DNA of 17,819 nt from an uncultured Bacillota bacterium (GTDB lineage Bacteria; Bacillota_I; Bacilli_A; RF39; UBA660). The stretch spans positions 1 to 17,819 of the forward strand of contig CAMUZJ010000015.1 of the NCBI GenBank assembly GCA_947165195.1. Reading direction: 5' to 3'. How positions within the stretch are numbered: the first letter of the stretch is position 1; every line of letters starts with the position of its first letter. The translations under genes and the position numbers were made by a program. Positions 1 to 7,069 of this stretch are shown in pieces. A model generated the notes under the pieces. That model was not told where the DNA came from and did not search any database. It saw nothing but the letters and a program-made list of their open reading frames with translations.

Positions 1-79
1 TTTTTTTGATTTCACTCCCTTTTTGCGAAAGATTTATATGAGAAGAGAAATTCTTCTTAAATAGTTCAAGAAAGGTTTT

Positions 80-223
80 ATGATGGAAACTATTTTAAAA
101 AGACCATTTGTGGATGATGATCGTTATAAGTTTTTTCGTCAAAAAAAGTGTTGGTATTCTTTGCTTATCTATAAATATTCGTTTATAATAATTTTGGAGT
201 GGATAATATGTATGATTATATAA
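80..223 (+). CDS. Doubtful 47-codon ORF upstream of ruvA
   Basis: A short open frame begins with two consecutive ATG codons after a reasonable ribosome-binding site (AAGAAAGG, 68-75). It ends at TAA inside the first codons of ruvA, in another frame. The predicted peptide has a charged first half (KRPFVDDDRYKFFRQKK) and a hydrophobic second half (LLIYKYSFIIILEWII), so it could be a tiny membrane peptide. I recognise no family. The same frame is also open from position 2 to the TAG at 62-64, which could be the tail of an upstream gene. The candidate ruvA promoter lies inside this ORF, which argues against it being important. It may simply be leader DNA. Confidence 0.2.
   Translation: MMETILKRPFVDDDRYKFFRQKKCWYSLLIYKYSFIIILEWIICMII
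161..189 (+). promoter_or_regulatory. Candidate sigma-A promoter for ruvAB
   Basis: A perfect TATAAT (184-189) lies 17 bases downstream of TTGCTT (161-166), which matches the -35 consensus only at TTG. Initiation about seven bases downstream would give a leader of only about 12 bases that just includes the ruvA ribosome-binding site. That is tight, so ruvAB may instead be read from further upstream. Confidence 0.4.
196..199 (+). promoter_or_regulatory. ruvA ribosome-binding site that decides the start
   Basis: GGAG sits eight bases before ATG 208 and overlaps the alternative GTG at 199. This makes 208 the better start. Confidence 0.6.
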
Positions 224-771
224 AAGGTAAAATTACTAATATTAAGATGAATGCGATTGTATTAGAGAATAATGGAGTTGGATATTTCATTTATGTTTCT
301 AATCCCTATGCATTTGAAGTAGGAAAAGAATATAAAGTATATGTTTATCAACAAATACAAGAAGATGAACATCTATTATATGGATTTAAGTTGCAAGAAG
401 AAAAAGATTTATTCTTAAAATTAATTAGTGTAAAGGGATTAGGTTGTAAAATGGCACTTCCTTTTTTATCAACTGGTTCTATTCAAGGAATTATGGATGC
501 AATAGAAAGAGAAAATATTTTATACTTAAAGAAATTTCCTAAGATTGGAGATAAACTAGCAAAACAAATTATCTTAGACTTAAAAGGAAAATTAGAGTTT
601 ATTGGAGTAGGTATTTCCGATGACCAAGTGATGAATGAACAAGAATTGAAAGATGTATTATTAGGATTAGGATATAAAGAAAAAGAGATTGTTCCAGTAC
701 TTGCGAAAGTAGATACTTCACTAAAACTAGAAGAACAAGTAAAAGATGCTTTAAAATTACTATTAAAATAA
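208..771 (+). CDS. ruvA: Holliday junction DNA helicase subunit RuvA
   Basis: RuvA is the tetrameric, structure-specific DNA-binding subunit that clamps four-way junctions and loads RuvB hexamers for branch migration. The protein is 187 residues, slightly shorter than the usual 190-205. Residues 1-62 read as the OB-fold (it opens MYDYIKGKITNI and contains NNGVGYFIYV). Two helix-hairpin-helix segments follow (around LISVKGLGCKMA and FPKIGDKLAKQIILDLKGKL). A linker and a C-terminal domain III (residues 140-187), the part that contacts RuvB, complete it. A GTG at 199 is also open, but it overlaps the GGAG ribosome-binding site (196-199). ATG 208 is correctly spaced from that site and matches the usual family N-terminus. 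ruvB follows after 18 bases, as in most bacteria. Confidence 0.95.
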   Translation: MYDYIKGKITNIKMNAIVLENNGVGYFIYVSNPYAFEVGKEYKVYVYQQIQEDEHLLYGFKLQEEKDLFLKLISVKGLGCKMALPFLSTGSIQGIMDAIERENILYLKKFPKIGDKLAKQIILDLKGKLEFIGVGISDDQVMNEQELKDVLLGLGYKEKEIVPVLAKVDTSLKLEEQVKDALKLLLK

Positions 772-789
772 TAAGAAAGGAGGCAAAAT

Positions 790-1791
790 ATGAAAGAAGA
801 AGGTGTTGTTAGAAAATATACTTTATTTGATGATCAGGAAATGGATAATACCATTCGACCTGAAACGATAGAAGAGTATATTGGACAAACTGACGTCAAA
901 GAAAATATTAAGATATTTGTGAGTGCTGCAAAAATGAGAAATGAACCACTAGATCATGTTTTACTATATGGTCCTCCAGGTTTAGGAAAGACTACCCTTG
1001 CTTTTATTATTGCTCATGAGATGGGTACAAATATTAAAACAGCAAGTGGTCCTAGTATTGAAAAAAGTGGTGATTTAGCAGCCATTCTTTCTTCACTAGA
1101 ACCTGGAGATGTCTTATTTATTGATGAAATCCATCGTATGCCTAGATATATTGAAGAAATATTATATCCAGCAATGGAAGACTTCTCTTTAGATATTGTT
1201 GTTGGGGGAGAAGGAAATAGTAGAAATATTCGTATTGATTTACCACCATTTACTTTAGTTGGAGCAACGACTCGTGCAGGAGATTTATCATCTCCTTTAA
1301 GAGATAGATTTGGTATAGTATCCAAACTACAATATTATAGTGTTTCTGAATTAGAAAGTATTATTAAAAGAACAGCTAGAGTATTACAAGTTCCAATAGA
1401 AGAAGATGCTGCTATAGAACTTGCCAAGAGAAGTAGAGGAACTCCAAGAATTGCTAATAGACTATTTAAAAGAGTTAGAGACTTTGCCTTAGTTAAAAAT
1501 GATGGAGTTATTAATAATGAAATTACACAAGAAGCCTTAGAAAGATTAAAAGTAGATTATTTAGGACTTGATAATACCGATCATGAATTATTACTAGCAA
1601 TTATTAATAAATTTAATGGAGGACCAGTTGGAATAGAAGCAATAGCTGCTTCCATTGGAGAAGAAGTAAGTACTATTGAAGATGTATGCGAACCATATCT
1701 TTTACAAATAGGTTTAATAAAGCGAACTAGTAGAGGAAGAGTAGCAACTGATAAAGCATACGATTTGCTTGGAATTTCTAGAAAAAAATGA
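790..1791 (+). CDS. ruvB: Holliday junction branch migration ATPase RuvB
   Basis: RuvB is the AAA+ motor that pumps DNA through the RuvA-bound junction. The 333 residues match the family length. Walker A is GPPGLGKT (61-68), Walker B is LFIDEIH (109-115), and the RuvB signature GATTRAGDLSSPLRDRFG (158-175) carries sensor 1 and the arginine finger. Sensor 2 is GTPRIANRLFKRVRDFA (217-233). The C-terminal winged helix starts near residue 260 (DYLGLDNTDHELLLAI, then GGPVGIEAIAASIGEE). Translation begins at ATG after a near-perfect AAAGGAGG (776-783) with six-base spacing, 18 bases after ruvA. The gene ends in TGA, the only TGA terminator among the main genes here. queA lies downstream in the same reading frame with no other stop between. 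Confidence 0.97.
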   Translation: MKEEGVVRKYTLFDDQEMDNTIRPETIEEYIGQTDVKENIKIFVSAAKMRNEPLDHVLLYGPPGLGKTTLAFIIAHEMGTNIKTASGPSIEKSGDLAAILSSLEPGDVLFIDEIHRMPRYIEEILYPAMEDFSLDIVVGGEGNSRNIRIDLPPFTLVGATTRAGDLSSPLRDRFGIVSKLQYYSVSELESIIKRTARVLQVPIEEDAAIELAKRSRGTPRIANRLFKRVRDFALVKNDGVINNEITQEALERLKVDYLGLDNTDHELLLAIINKFNGGPVGIEAIAASIGEEVSTIEDVCEPYLLQIGLIKRTSRGRVATDKAYDLLGISRKK

Positions 1792-1797
1792 TATAAT
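1769..1797 (+). promoter_or_regulatory. Sigma-A promoter for queA
   Basis: TTGGAA (1769-1774), a 17-base spacer and a perfect TATAAT (1792-1797) form a good promoter. It overlaps the last codons and TGA stop of ruvB. Transcription would start near 1804, so queA can be expressed apart from ruvAB. Confidence 0.65.
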
Positions 1798-1798
1798 G

Positions 1799-1834
1799 AT
1801 GACTATTGGTACTGCATTAGCAGTATTTTGTCAT
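1799..1834 (+). other. Stem-loop in the queA leader
   Basis: TACTGC (1810-1815) and GCAGTA (1820-1825) pair perfectly around an ATTA loop, with two possible G-U pairs extending below. An outer ATGAC/GTCAT pairing (1799-1803 with 1830-1834) could lengthen it. Four T residues follow the inner stem, so it could act as a weak ruvB terminator or as 5'-leader structure in the queA mRNA. It does not match the preQ1-I riboswitch pattern, which has a CA-rich loop followed by an A-rich tail that pairs back. Confidence 0.45.
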
Positions 1835-1840
1835 TTAGTA

Positions 1841-1846
1841 GAGGTG
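1841..1846 (+). promoter_or_regulatory. queA ribosome-binding site that decides the start
   Basis: GAGGTG lies five bases before ATG 1852. The longer reading from TTG 1828 has no such site and would add eight residues absent from QueA proteins. Confidence 0.6.
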
Positions 1847-1851
1847 TATTT

Positions 1852-2877
1852 ATGAAAGTTGAAGATTTTGATTATGATTTACCAGAAGAGTTAATTGCTC
1901 AAACACCATTAAAGGTAAGAGACTCATCAAGATTACTAGTATTAGATAAAAAAACAGGAGAAGTAGAGCATAAAGTTTTTTCTGATATTGTGGATTATTT
2001 AAGTGAAGGAGATACTTTGGTATTAAATGATACGAAAGTATTACCTGCTAGATTAATTGGGATAAAAGAAGAAACAAATGCAGTGATTGAAATTTTACTA
2101 TTAAAAAATGTAGAAAAAGATATTTGGGAATGTTTAGTAAAACCTGCTCGTCGTATTAAAGTAGGAACTGTTGTTTCCTTTGGAGATGGAAAGTTAAAAG
2201 CAAAATGTATAGAAGCGCGTGATGCAGGAATTAGGATATTTGAATTTTTATATGATGGAATATTCTTAGAGATATTAGAAGAATTAGGTACGATGCCACT
2301 TCCACCTTATATTCATGAAAAATTAGAAGATCAATCAAGATATCAGACTGTTTATGCAAAAGAAGTAGGAAGTGCTGCTGCTCCGACTGCTGGACTACAT
2401 TTTACAAAAGAACTTTTAGAAAAAATTCAAGAAAAAGGCGTAAATATTGCCTATGTAACTCTACATGTTGGCCTTGGAACTTTTCGACCAGTCAGTGTAG
2501 AAAATATAGAAGAGCACGAGATGCATAGTGAATATTATCAAATGAGTAAAGAAGTAGCTTCCTTACTTACAAAAACTAGAGAAAATGGTCATAAGATTGT
2601 TGCGGTTGGAACAACTTCTACTAGAACCTTAGAGACAATTATGACAAAATATGGAGAGTTTAGAGAATGTAGTGGTTGGACCAATATCTTTATTTATCCG
2701 GGGTATGAATATAAAGGAATTGACAGTTTAATTACTAATTTTCACTTACCAAAATCTACTTTAGTAATGTTAGTATCCGCACTTGCTGGTAGAGAAAATA
2801 TCCTAAACGCATATAAAATAGCAGTGAGTGAAAAATATAGATTTTTCTCCTTTGGAGATGCTATGTTTATAAAGTAA
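1852..2877 (+). CDS. queA: S-adenosylmethionine:tRNA ribosyltransferase-isomerase QueA
   Basis: QueA transfers and isomerises the ribose of S-adenosylmethionine onto preQ1 already inserted at the wobble base of GUN anticodons. The product is epoxyqueuosine. The 341 residues match the family. Diagnostic segments are the N-terminus DYDLPEELIAQTPL (7-20), SSRLLVLD (25-32), LVLNDTKVLPARL (56-68), YQTVYAKEVGSAAAPTAGLHFT (164-185), HVGLGTFRPV (205-213) and, near the C-terminus, TNFHLPKSTLVMLVSAL. ATG 1852 gives the family's MKVEDFD start. The partner enzyme Tgt is encoded just downstream, with a Gre-like gene between. The final epoxyqueuosine reductase (QueG/QueH) is not in the window. Confidence 0.96.
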   Translation: MKVEDFDYDLPEELIAQTPLKVRDSSRLLVLDKKTGEVEHKVFSDIVDYLSEGDTLVLNDTKVLPARLIGIKEETNAVIEILLLKNVEKDIWECLVKPARRIKVGTVVSFGDGKLKAKCIEARDAGIRIFEFLYDGIFLEILEELGTMPLPPYIHEKLEDQSRYQTVYAKEVGSAAAPTAGLHFTKELLEKIQEKGVNIAYVTLHVGLGTFRPVSVENIEEHEMHSEYYQMSKEVASLLTKTRENGHKIVAVGTTSTRTLETIMTKYGEFRECSGWTNIFIYPGYEYKGIDSLITNFHLPKSTLVMLVSALAGRENILNAYKIAVSEKYRFFSFGDAMFIK

Positions 2878-2898
2878 TTGTTTTGTAAATAACAATTA
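2875..2898 (+). promoter_or_regulatory. Perfect 8-bp inverted repeat inside the promoter (possible operator)
   Basis: TAATTGTT (2875-2882) and AACAATTA (2891-2898) are perfect inverted copies around an 8-base centre (TTGTAAAT). No T-run follows, so it is not a typical terminator. The left arm overlaps the -35 and the right arm ends just before the extended -10, a classic repressor position. The regulator is unknown. Confidence 0.4.
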
Positions 2899-2907
2899 TG
2901 TTACAAT
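2878..2907 (+). promoter_or_regulatory. Extended -10 promoter for the Gre-like gene and tgt
   Basis: TTGTTT (2878-2883) and TACAAT (2902-2907) are separated by 18 bases. A TG at 2899-2900 one base before the -10 gives the extended TGTTACAAT motif. It starts directly after the queA stop and would drive the Gre-like gene and tgt separately from queA. Confidence 0.6.
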
Positions 2908-2940
2908 ATTTCCTAAATACTTGATAAGGAGAAAAGAATT

Positions 2941-3852
2941 ATGGCAATGTTAATACCAGAACAAATTAGTATATTAAGAAAAAAAAGAGATGAATTATTA
3001 GAAAGACTAGTTGAACCAACAAAAAACTTTGACTTTCGTAATATTGAATCCATGAAAGAAACAATAAAAAAAATAGACTATAATGAATCTATGCAAATTA
3101 TGAAAGCTTGGAAAAAAATAAATGATATTATTACACATAACGACTTTGTAAAATCTACTACTTTCGATTCTGTATCGATAGGTACAAAGTTTCTTGTACA
3201 ACTAAATAATCGCAATAAATCAATGGTTATTAAAAATTTAACATGCATTGATAATCATTTTACTATTAAATCTATGAAAGATACTGTTACTGTAAATAGT
3301 CCAATGGGATGTGAAATTTTAAATAAAAAAGAAGGAGATACTTTTTCCTATAAAAATGGCTCATCTGAAAAAATATATGGACAAATTCTATCTATTATAA
3401 AAGATCCCAATATGTATATAAGCTTTTTAAGAAAAGATGGAGAAAATGTATCAGAGTTGAATTTAACGAATTCTCAAAAATTACTATTAAAGGAAGAAAA
3501 AGCTAGATTAGAAAATACTTCTCATCTTTTAAGCCCAGAGTTTTCAACTAATCTTGCTAGAGTGCAATTTATTGAAACACTACTTAATAACTCTAATTTA
3601 ATAGAGAGTGATAAAGATGTAATTAGTGTTGGTTCAGAATTTAAAATTCATTATTATGGTTCTGATACAGACAATCAATATGAGTTAATTAATAGAGCTG
3701 TTACAGATGAACTTTCTGATGCTTTTATTGAAAAAGATAGTGATTTAGGTAAGAGAATTTTAGGACTTTCTAATAATGAAAAATTTTCTATTGAATTAGA
3801 TAATGGTACTAGAGATGGTTTTGTTTATGATTTAAAAGTTTTAAAAAGATAA
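2941..3852 (+). CDS. Tandem GreA/GreB-like protein, unnamed
   Basis: The 303-residue protein looks like two Gre-type units in series. Residues 78-152 and 228-301 each resemble the FKBP-like C-terminal domain of GreA. The first starts VSIGTKF and contains VNSPMGCEILNKKEGD. The second starts ISVGSEF and contains EKDSDLGKRILGL. Each is preceded by a helical segment like a shortened Gre coiled coil. In the second, LTNSQKLLLKEEKARLE (175-191) resembles the GreA N-terminal LTPEGYEKLKEEL pattern and LARVQFIETLLNNSNLIE the returning helix. The acidic tip of GreA (DLSENAEY region), needed for RNA cleavage, is not visible in either unit. It may bind the RNA polymerase secondary channel without stimulating cleavage, but that is inference. 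The start ATG follows AAGGAG (2926-2931); ATG 2947 is an alternative. tgt follows 13 bases later. Confidence 0.75.
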   Translation: MAMLIPEQISILRKKRDELLERLVEPTKNFDFRNIESMKETIKKIDYNESMQIMKAWKKINDIITHNDFVKSTTFDSVSIGTKFLVQLNNRNKSMVIKNLTCIDNHFTIKSMKDTVTVNSPMGCEILNKKEGDTFSYKNGSSEKIYGQILSIIKDPNMYISFLRKDGENVSELNLTNSQKLLLKEEKARLENTSHLLSPEFSTNLARVQFIETLLNNSNLIESDKDVISVGSEFKIHYYGSDTDNQYELINRAVTDELSDAFIEKDSDLGKRILGLSNNEKFSIELDNGTRDGFVYDLKVLKR

Positions 3853-3865
3853 GAAGGTGGTATTC

Positions 3866-4987
3866 ATGAAAATAAAATATAATTTATTAAAGAAAGATGG
3901 AAAAGCTCGTTATGGTACGATAGAGACAAATTACGGTACTTATGAAACTCCTATGTTTATGCCTGTTGGAACAAAAGCAACCGTTAAGAGCTTAACTCCT
4001 GAAGAATTAAAAGAGATGAACTGTGGTATAGTTCTAGCAAATACTTATCATTTATGGCTTAGACCAGGAGAAGATGTAGTTGCTCATTGTGGTGGATTAC
4101 ATAAATTTATGAATTATGATGGGCCTATTTTAACGGATAGTGGTGGTTTTCAAGTATTTTCTCTTGCTAAAAATAAGGAAAAAGATATTACAGAAGAAGG
4201 AGTTCATTTTAAGAGTCATATTGATGGAAAAAAGCTTTTCTTAACCCCAGAGAAGTCTATTGAAATTCAAAATAAATTAGATAGTGATATAGCAATGTCT
4301 TTTGATGAGTGTCCTCCTTATCCTGTCAGTTATGATTATATGAAAAAGTCCGTTGAAAGAACTCTTCGTTGGGCTGCCCGTGGAAAAGCTGTACATAATA
4401 ATTCGAATCAATCTTTATTTGGAATTGTACAAGGTGGAGAGTTTGAGGACTTAAGAGAATATAGTTGCAAAGAGACTGTTAAAATGGACTTTGATGGCTA
4501 TAGTATTGGTGGTACTTCTGTTGGAGAAGATAAAGATACGATGTATAAAATGATTGATTATGGAGTAAAGTATTTGCCAGAAGATAAAGTAAGATATTTG
4601 ATGGGAGTAGGAGATCCAATCGACATTTTAGAAGGAGTAGAGAGAGGAATCGATATCTTTGACTGTGTTTTACCAACTAGAATAGCTCGTCATGGACAAG
4701 CTTTTACTCGTACTGGGAAAATTAACTTTAATAATGCTAAATATATTGAAGATTTGCATCCTGTAGAAGAAGGATGTGACTGTTATACATGTCGTAATTA
4801 CTCAAGAGCTTATATAAGACATTTAATAACAACAGATGAAATGTTAGGGGGTAGACTTCTATCTATTCATAATATCAGATATTTAGTAAAACTAGTAGAA
4901 GAGATAAGAGAAGCTATCAAGAAGGATTCATTCTTAGAATATAAAAAAGCCTTTATAGCAAAATATAACGGTGAAAATAATAAATAG
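3866..4987 (+). CDS. tgt: tRNA-guanine transglycosylase Tgt
   Basis: Tgt exchanges the wobble guanine of tRNAs with GUN anticodons (Asp, Asn, His, Tyr) for preQ1, the step before QueA. The 373 residues fit the bacterial family. Visible features are LANTYHLWLRPG (57-68), TDSGGFQVFSL (90-100) with the active-site Asp91, SIGGTSVGE (213-221), and FDCVLPTRIARHGQAFT (265-281), where Asp266 is the nucleophile. The zinc site is Cys304, Cys306, Cys309 (CDCYTC) and His335 (SIHN). The reading frame is open from GTG 3857, but that codon is inside the ribosome-binding site (AAGGTGG). ATG 3866 gives the usual MKIKYNLLKKDGKARYG start. It is probably cotranscribed with the Gre-like gene. Confidence 0.97.
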   Translation: MKIKYNLLKKDGKARYGTIETNYGTYETPMFMPVGTKATVKSLTPEELKEMNCGIVLANTYHLWLRPGEDVVAHCGGLHKFMNYDGPILTDSGGFQVFSLAKNKEKDITEEGVHFKSHIDGKKLFLTPEKSIEIQNKLDSDIAMSFDECPPYPVSYDYMKKSVERTLRWAARGKAVHNNSNQSLFGIVQGGEFEDLREYSCKETVKMDFDGYSIGGTSVGEDKDTMYKMIDYGVKYLPEDKVRYLMGVGDPIDILEGVERGIDIFDCVLPTRIARHGQAFTRTGKINFNNAKYIEDLHPVEEGCDCYTCRNYSRAYIRHLITTDEMLGGRLLSIHNIRYLVKLVEEIREAIKKDSFLEYKKAFIAKYNGENNK

Positions 4988-5012
4988 TAATTTATAATAT
5001 GTGAAACAATAG

Positions 5013-5059
5013 TGTGAAACATTTTCGAGTAGAAAAGTATGAAAATGTTTCACATTTTT
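5013..5059 (+). terminator. Strong intrinsic terminator after tgt
   Basis: A perfect 14-bp stem (TGTGAAACATTTTC, 5013-5026, with 5041-5054) with a 14-base loop is followed by TTTTT (5055-5059). An additional direct copy of TGTGAAACA at 5000-5008 could compete for the right arm. Confidence 0.85.
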
Positions 5060-5074
5060 ATTTTTGAAAATATC

Positions 5075-5103
5075 TTGTTTCTGTTTATGTAAAATTGTAT
5101 AAT
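5075..5103 (+). promoter_or_regulatory. Sigma-A promoter for the surface protein
   Basis: TTGTTT (5075-5080), a 17-base spacer and a perfect TATAAT (5098-5103) lie just after the tgt terminator. The ribosome-binding site AAGGAG (5114-5119) follows. Confidence 0.65.
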
Positions 5104-5128
5104 TTTAGATAATAAGGAGAGTGTAGGA

Positions 5129-7069
5129 ATGAATAAAAAAGAAGAGTTACGAGTAAAAAGAATGGCTCGTAATAAAAAGTCATTTATATTTATCACAATT
5201 TTATGCATGGGTATTGGATTTGCCTTACTTTCAAGTAATTTAACCATTACTGGTAACACCAATGTCAGCGGAAATAGTTGGAAAGTTTATTTTAATAGTG
5301 TATCTGTAACGAATGGTAGTGTTGATGCGACTGTTACTCCAACGGTTACAGGTACTACGACAACTTCCCTTAATTATACCATTTTATTAGACAAACCTGG
5401 AGACTTTTATGAGTTTACAGTAGAAGCTAAGAACGATGGTACAATCGATGCAGTAATTTCATCTATTACAGAACCCAATATTGCATCTCGTGTACTTCAA
5501 TATTTAAATTATTCTGTTACATATTTAGATGGAAGTCCAGTAAATGAAGGAGATATTTTAAAGAAAAAAATTTCTACAAATTATAAAGTAAGAGTAGAGT
5601 ATAAAACGGATATAGAAGCAACTGACTTAGATAGTGAAGGAGTTATTTTAGATTTAGCATTTGGAGTAAACTATGAACAATATACACCAGTTCCATCTAA
5701 TTTTGTAAAACTAGTAAAACGCGATGCTTTGTCAGATGTTAATTTGGATTTTTCGAAAATATCTTCTGCCTCTAACGGACAAGGTTTATATGTGATGGAA
5801 AGTACTAAAAATGATACTTATCCAATTTATTATTACCGTGGATCAGTAACGGATAATAATGCAAAGTTTGCGGGAGTGTGTTGGAAAATTGTAAGAACAA
5901 CAGAAACGGGAGGAACTAAATTAGTGTATAATGGTCTACCAAAAATAGTCTATGATAATTATCATAAATTTGATGGAGATGAATATACTAATGTGGTAAA
6001 TGATGAAACACATCCATTTACGTATGATGAAGCCAATCATAGATGGGAAAATGTTGCTGAAACAGGTTGGAGTGAAAGTACAATATCATTTTCTATAGCA
6101 GAAGCAGGAGATTATTATTTAAATTATGCTGTAACAATGGAAGAAGAAACTTGGATAGATGCCATTATTTATAGAGATGATGAACAGATAGTAAGAATCG
6201 GAGATTCTGATGCAAAAGTTGATTTCTTAAGATTGGAAAATGTTACTCCTTCTACAACATTTCGAATTGTATATATGAAAAGTGTATATTCAGATCCTGA
6301 AAGTGAAGAATCATCAGTTCCAAATAACGATGGTATTATATTTAGTATAGAGAAAGGTATTGGTGAAAGCAAAGAAGTATGTACAAATACTACTGGATAT
6401 TCTACGCAAATACAAACAAGTAGATTTAGTTCTGGATATAATACTATTGCTGATATTGGTTATATGCGTAATAAAGCGTATTATGAAAATGTTAATACAA
6501 GCATAGGAACTGAAGATTATGTATTTGGGAGTGATTTTGAGTTTGTAGATGGTGCCTATGTATTAACAGATTCTGTGACAGATACTACTCAATTAAATAC
6601 GCATCATTATACATGTTTTAACTCTACAGGAACTTGTGATAGTTTATATTATGTATATTACTGGGATGGAACAGCTGGTACTAGAGCATTTTATATTACT
6701 TTAAGAAATGGGGAAAGTGTTGAAGAAGCAGTTGAAAAAATGAAAAACAATAAAAATAACTCTTTGGTAAAAGAGGTTGTTGATAATTGGTTTGCTAATA
6801 CTTTTAATAATTATTTTACTAATAATAATGAAGATTATAATGATTATTTAGAAGATACTGTGTGGTGCAATGATAGAATTTTTAATACAGCAGGAAATGA
6901 AGACATATTAACAAAAAGTGGTTGGAATCCAAATGGGGGCATTATTAGTAATTATTTGAGATTTGCAGCTTTTGGAAGACTTGAAATAACTAGAAGTCCA
7001 AGCTTAGCTGTCCTAATAAAAATGATGCGTTTACAGTTATGGAATCACTTACAGGAAATGGAGCATTAA
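5129..7069 (+). CDS. Exported surface protein, N-terminal part of a frameshifted gene
   Basis: The 646-residue frame starts with a basic region (MNKKEELRVKRMARNKK) and one hydrophobic segment (18-36, FIFITILCMGIGFALLSS). A Thr/Asn/Ser-rich beta-strand region follows, so it is probably exported or membrane-anchored. Residues 40-185 read as a first beta-sandwich. Residues 225-270 include YYYRGSVTDN and FAGVCWKIVRTTETGG, from a module that I recall in large surface proteins of gut Firmicutes. Residues 274-410 look like a separate inserted beta-rich domain (FSIAEAGDYYLNYAV). Residues 411-626 resume the module, with cysteines at 418, 496, 503 and 580. From about residue 628 the frame is wrong (VLIKMMRLQLWNHLQEMEH). 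The real continuation is in another frame, at 7009-7377. Function unknown; adhesion or envelope display is inference. Confidence 0.7.
   Translation: MNKKEELRVKRMARNKKSFIFITILCMGIGFALLSSNLTITGNTNVSGNSWKVYFNSVSVTNGSVDATVTPTVTGTTTTSLNYTILLDKPGDFYEFTVEAKNDGTIDAVISSITEPNIASRVLQYLNYSVTYLDGSPVNEGDILKKKISTNYKVRVEYKTDIEATDLDSEGVILDLAFGVNYEQYTPVPSNFVKLVKRDALSDVNLDFSKISSASNGQGLYVMESTKNDTYPIYYYRGSVTDNNAKFAGVCWKIVRTTETGGTKLVYNGLPKIVYDNYHKFDGDEYTNVVNDETHPFTYDEANHRWENVAETGWSESTISFSIAEAGDYYLNYAVTMEEETWIDAIIYRDDEQIVRIGDSDAKVDFLRLENVTPSTTFRIVYMKSVYSDPESEESSVPNNDGIIFSIEKGIGESKEVCTNTTGYSTQIQTSRFSSGYNTIADIGYMRNKAYYENVNTSIGTEDYVFGSDFEFVDGAYVLTDSVTDTTQLNTHHYTCFNSTGTCDSLYYVYYWDGTAGTRAFYITLRNGESVEEAVEKMKNNKNNSLVKEVVDNWFANTFNNYFTNNNEDYNDYLEDTVWCNDRIFNTAGNEDILTKSGWNPNGGIISNYLRFAAFGRLEITRSPSLAVLIKMMRLQLWNHLQEMEH

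Noticed and set aside
2..64. C-terminal tail of an upstream plus-strand gene ending at TAG 62-64
   Set aside because: Only 20 codons are open and they show no recognisable family, so it cannot be supported.
1014..1325. 103-codon minus-strand ORF inside ruvB
   Set aside because: It lies wholly within the conserved RuvB ATPase region, has no ribosome-binding site and encodes an unrecognisable sequence. It is a shadow of the real gene.
1799..1846. preQ1 riboswitch before queA
   Set aside because: The leader has a stem-loop but not the preQ1-I loop and A-rich pseudoknot tail, and no class II or III pattern was visible.
5129..5300. Surface protein as a type IV prepilin served by the nearby peptidase
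   Set aside because: Its N-terminus lacks the glycine-then-hydrophobic-with-Glu5 prepilin pattern; the hydrophobic segment resembles a signal or anchor sequence.
7000..7015. Programmed -1 frameshift in the surface gene
   Set aside because: No X XXY YYZ slippery heptamer is seen at the switch point; a mutation or assembly error is simpler.
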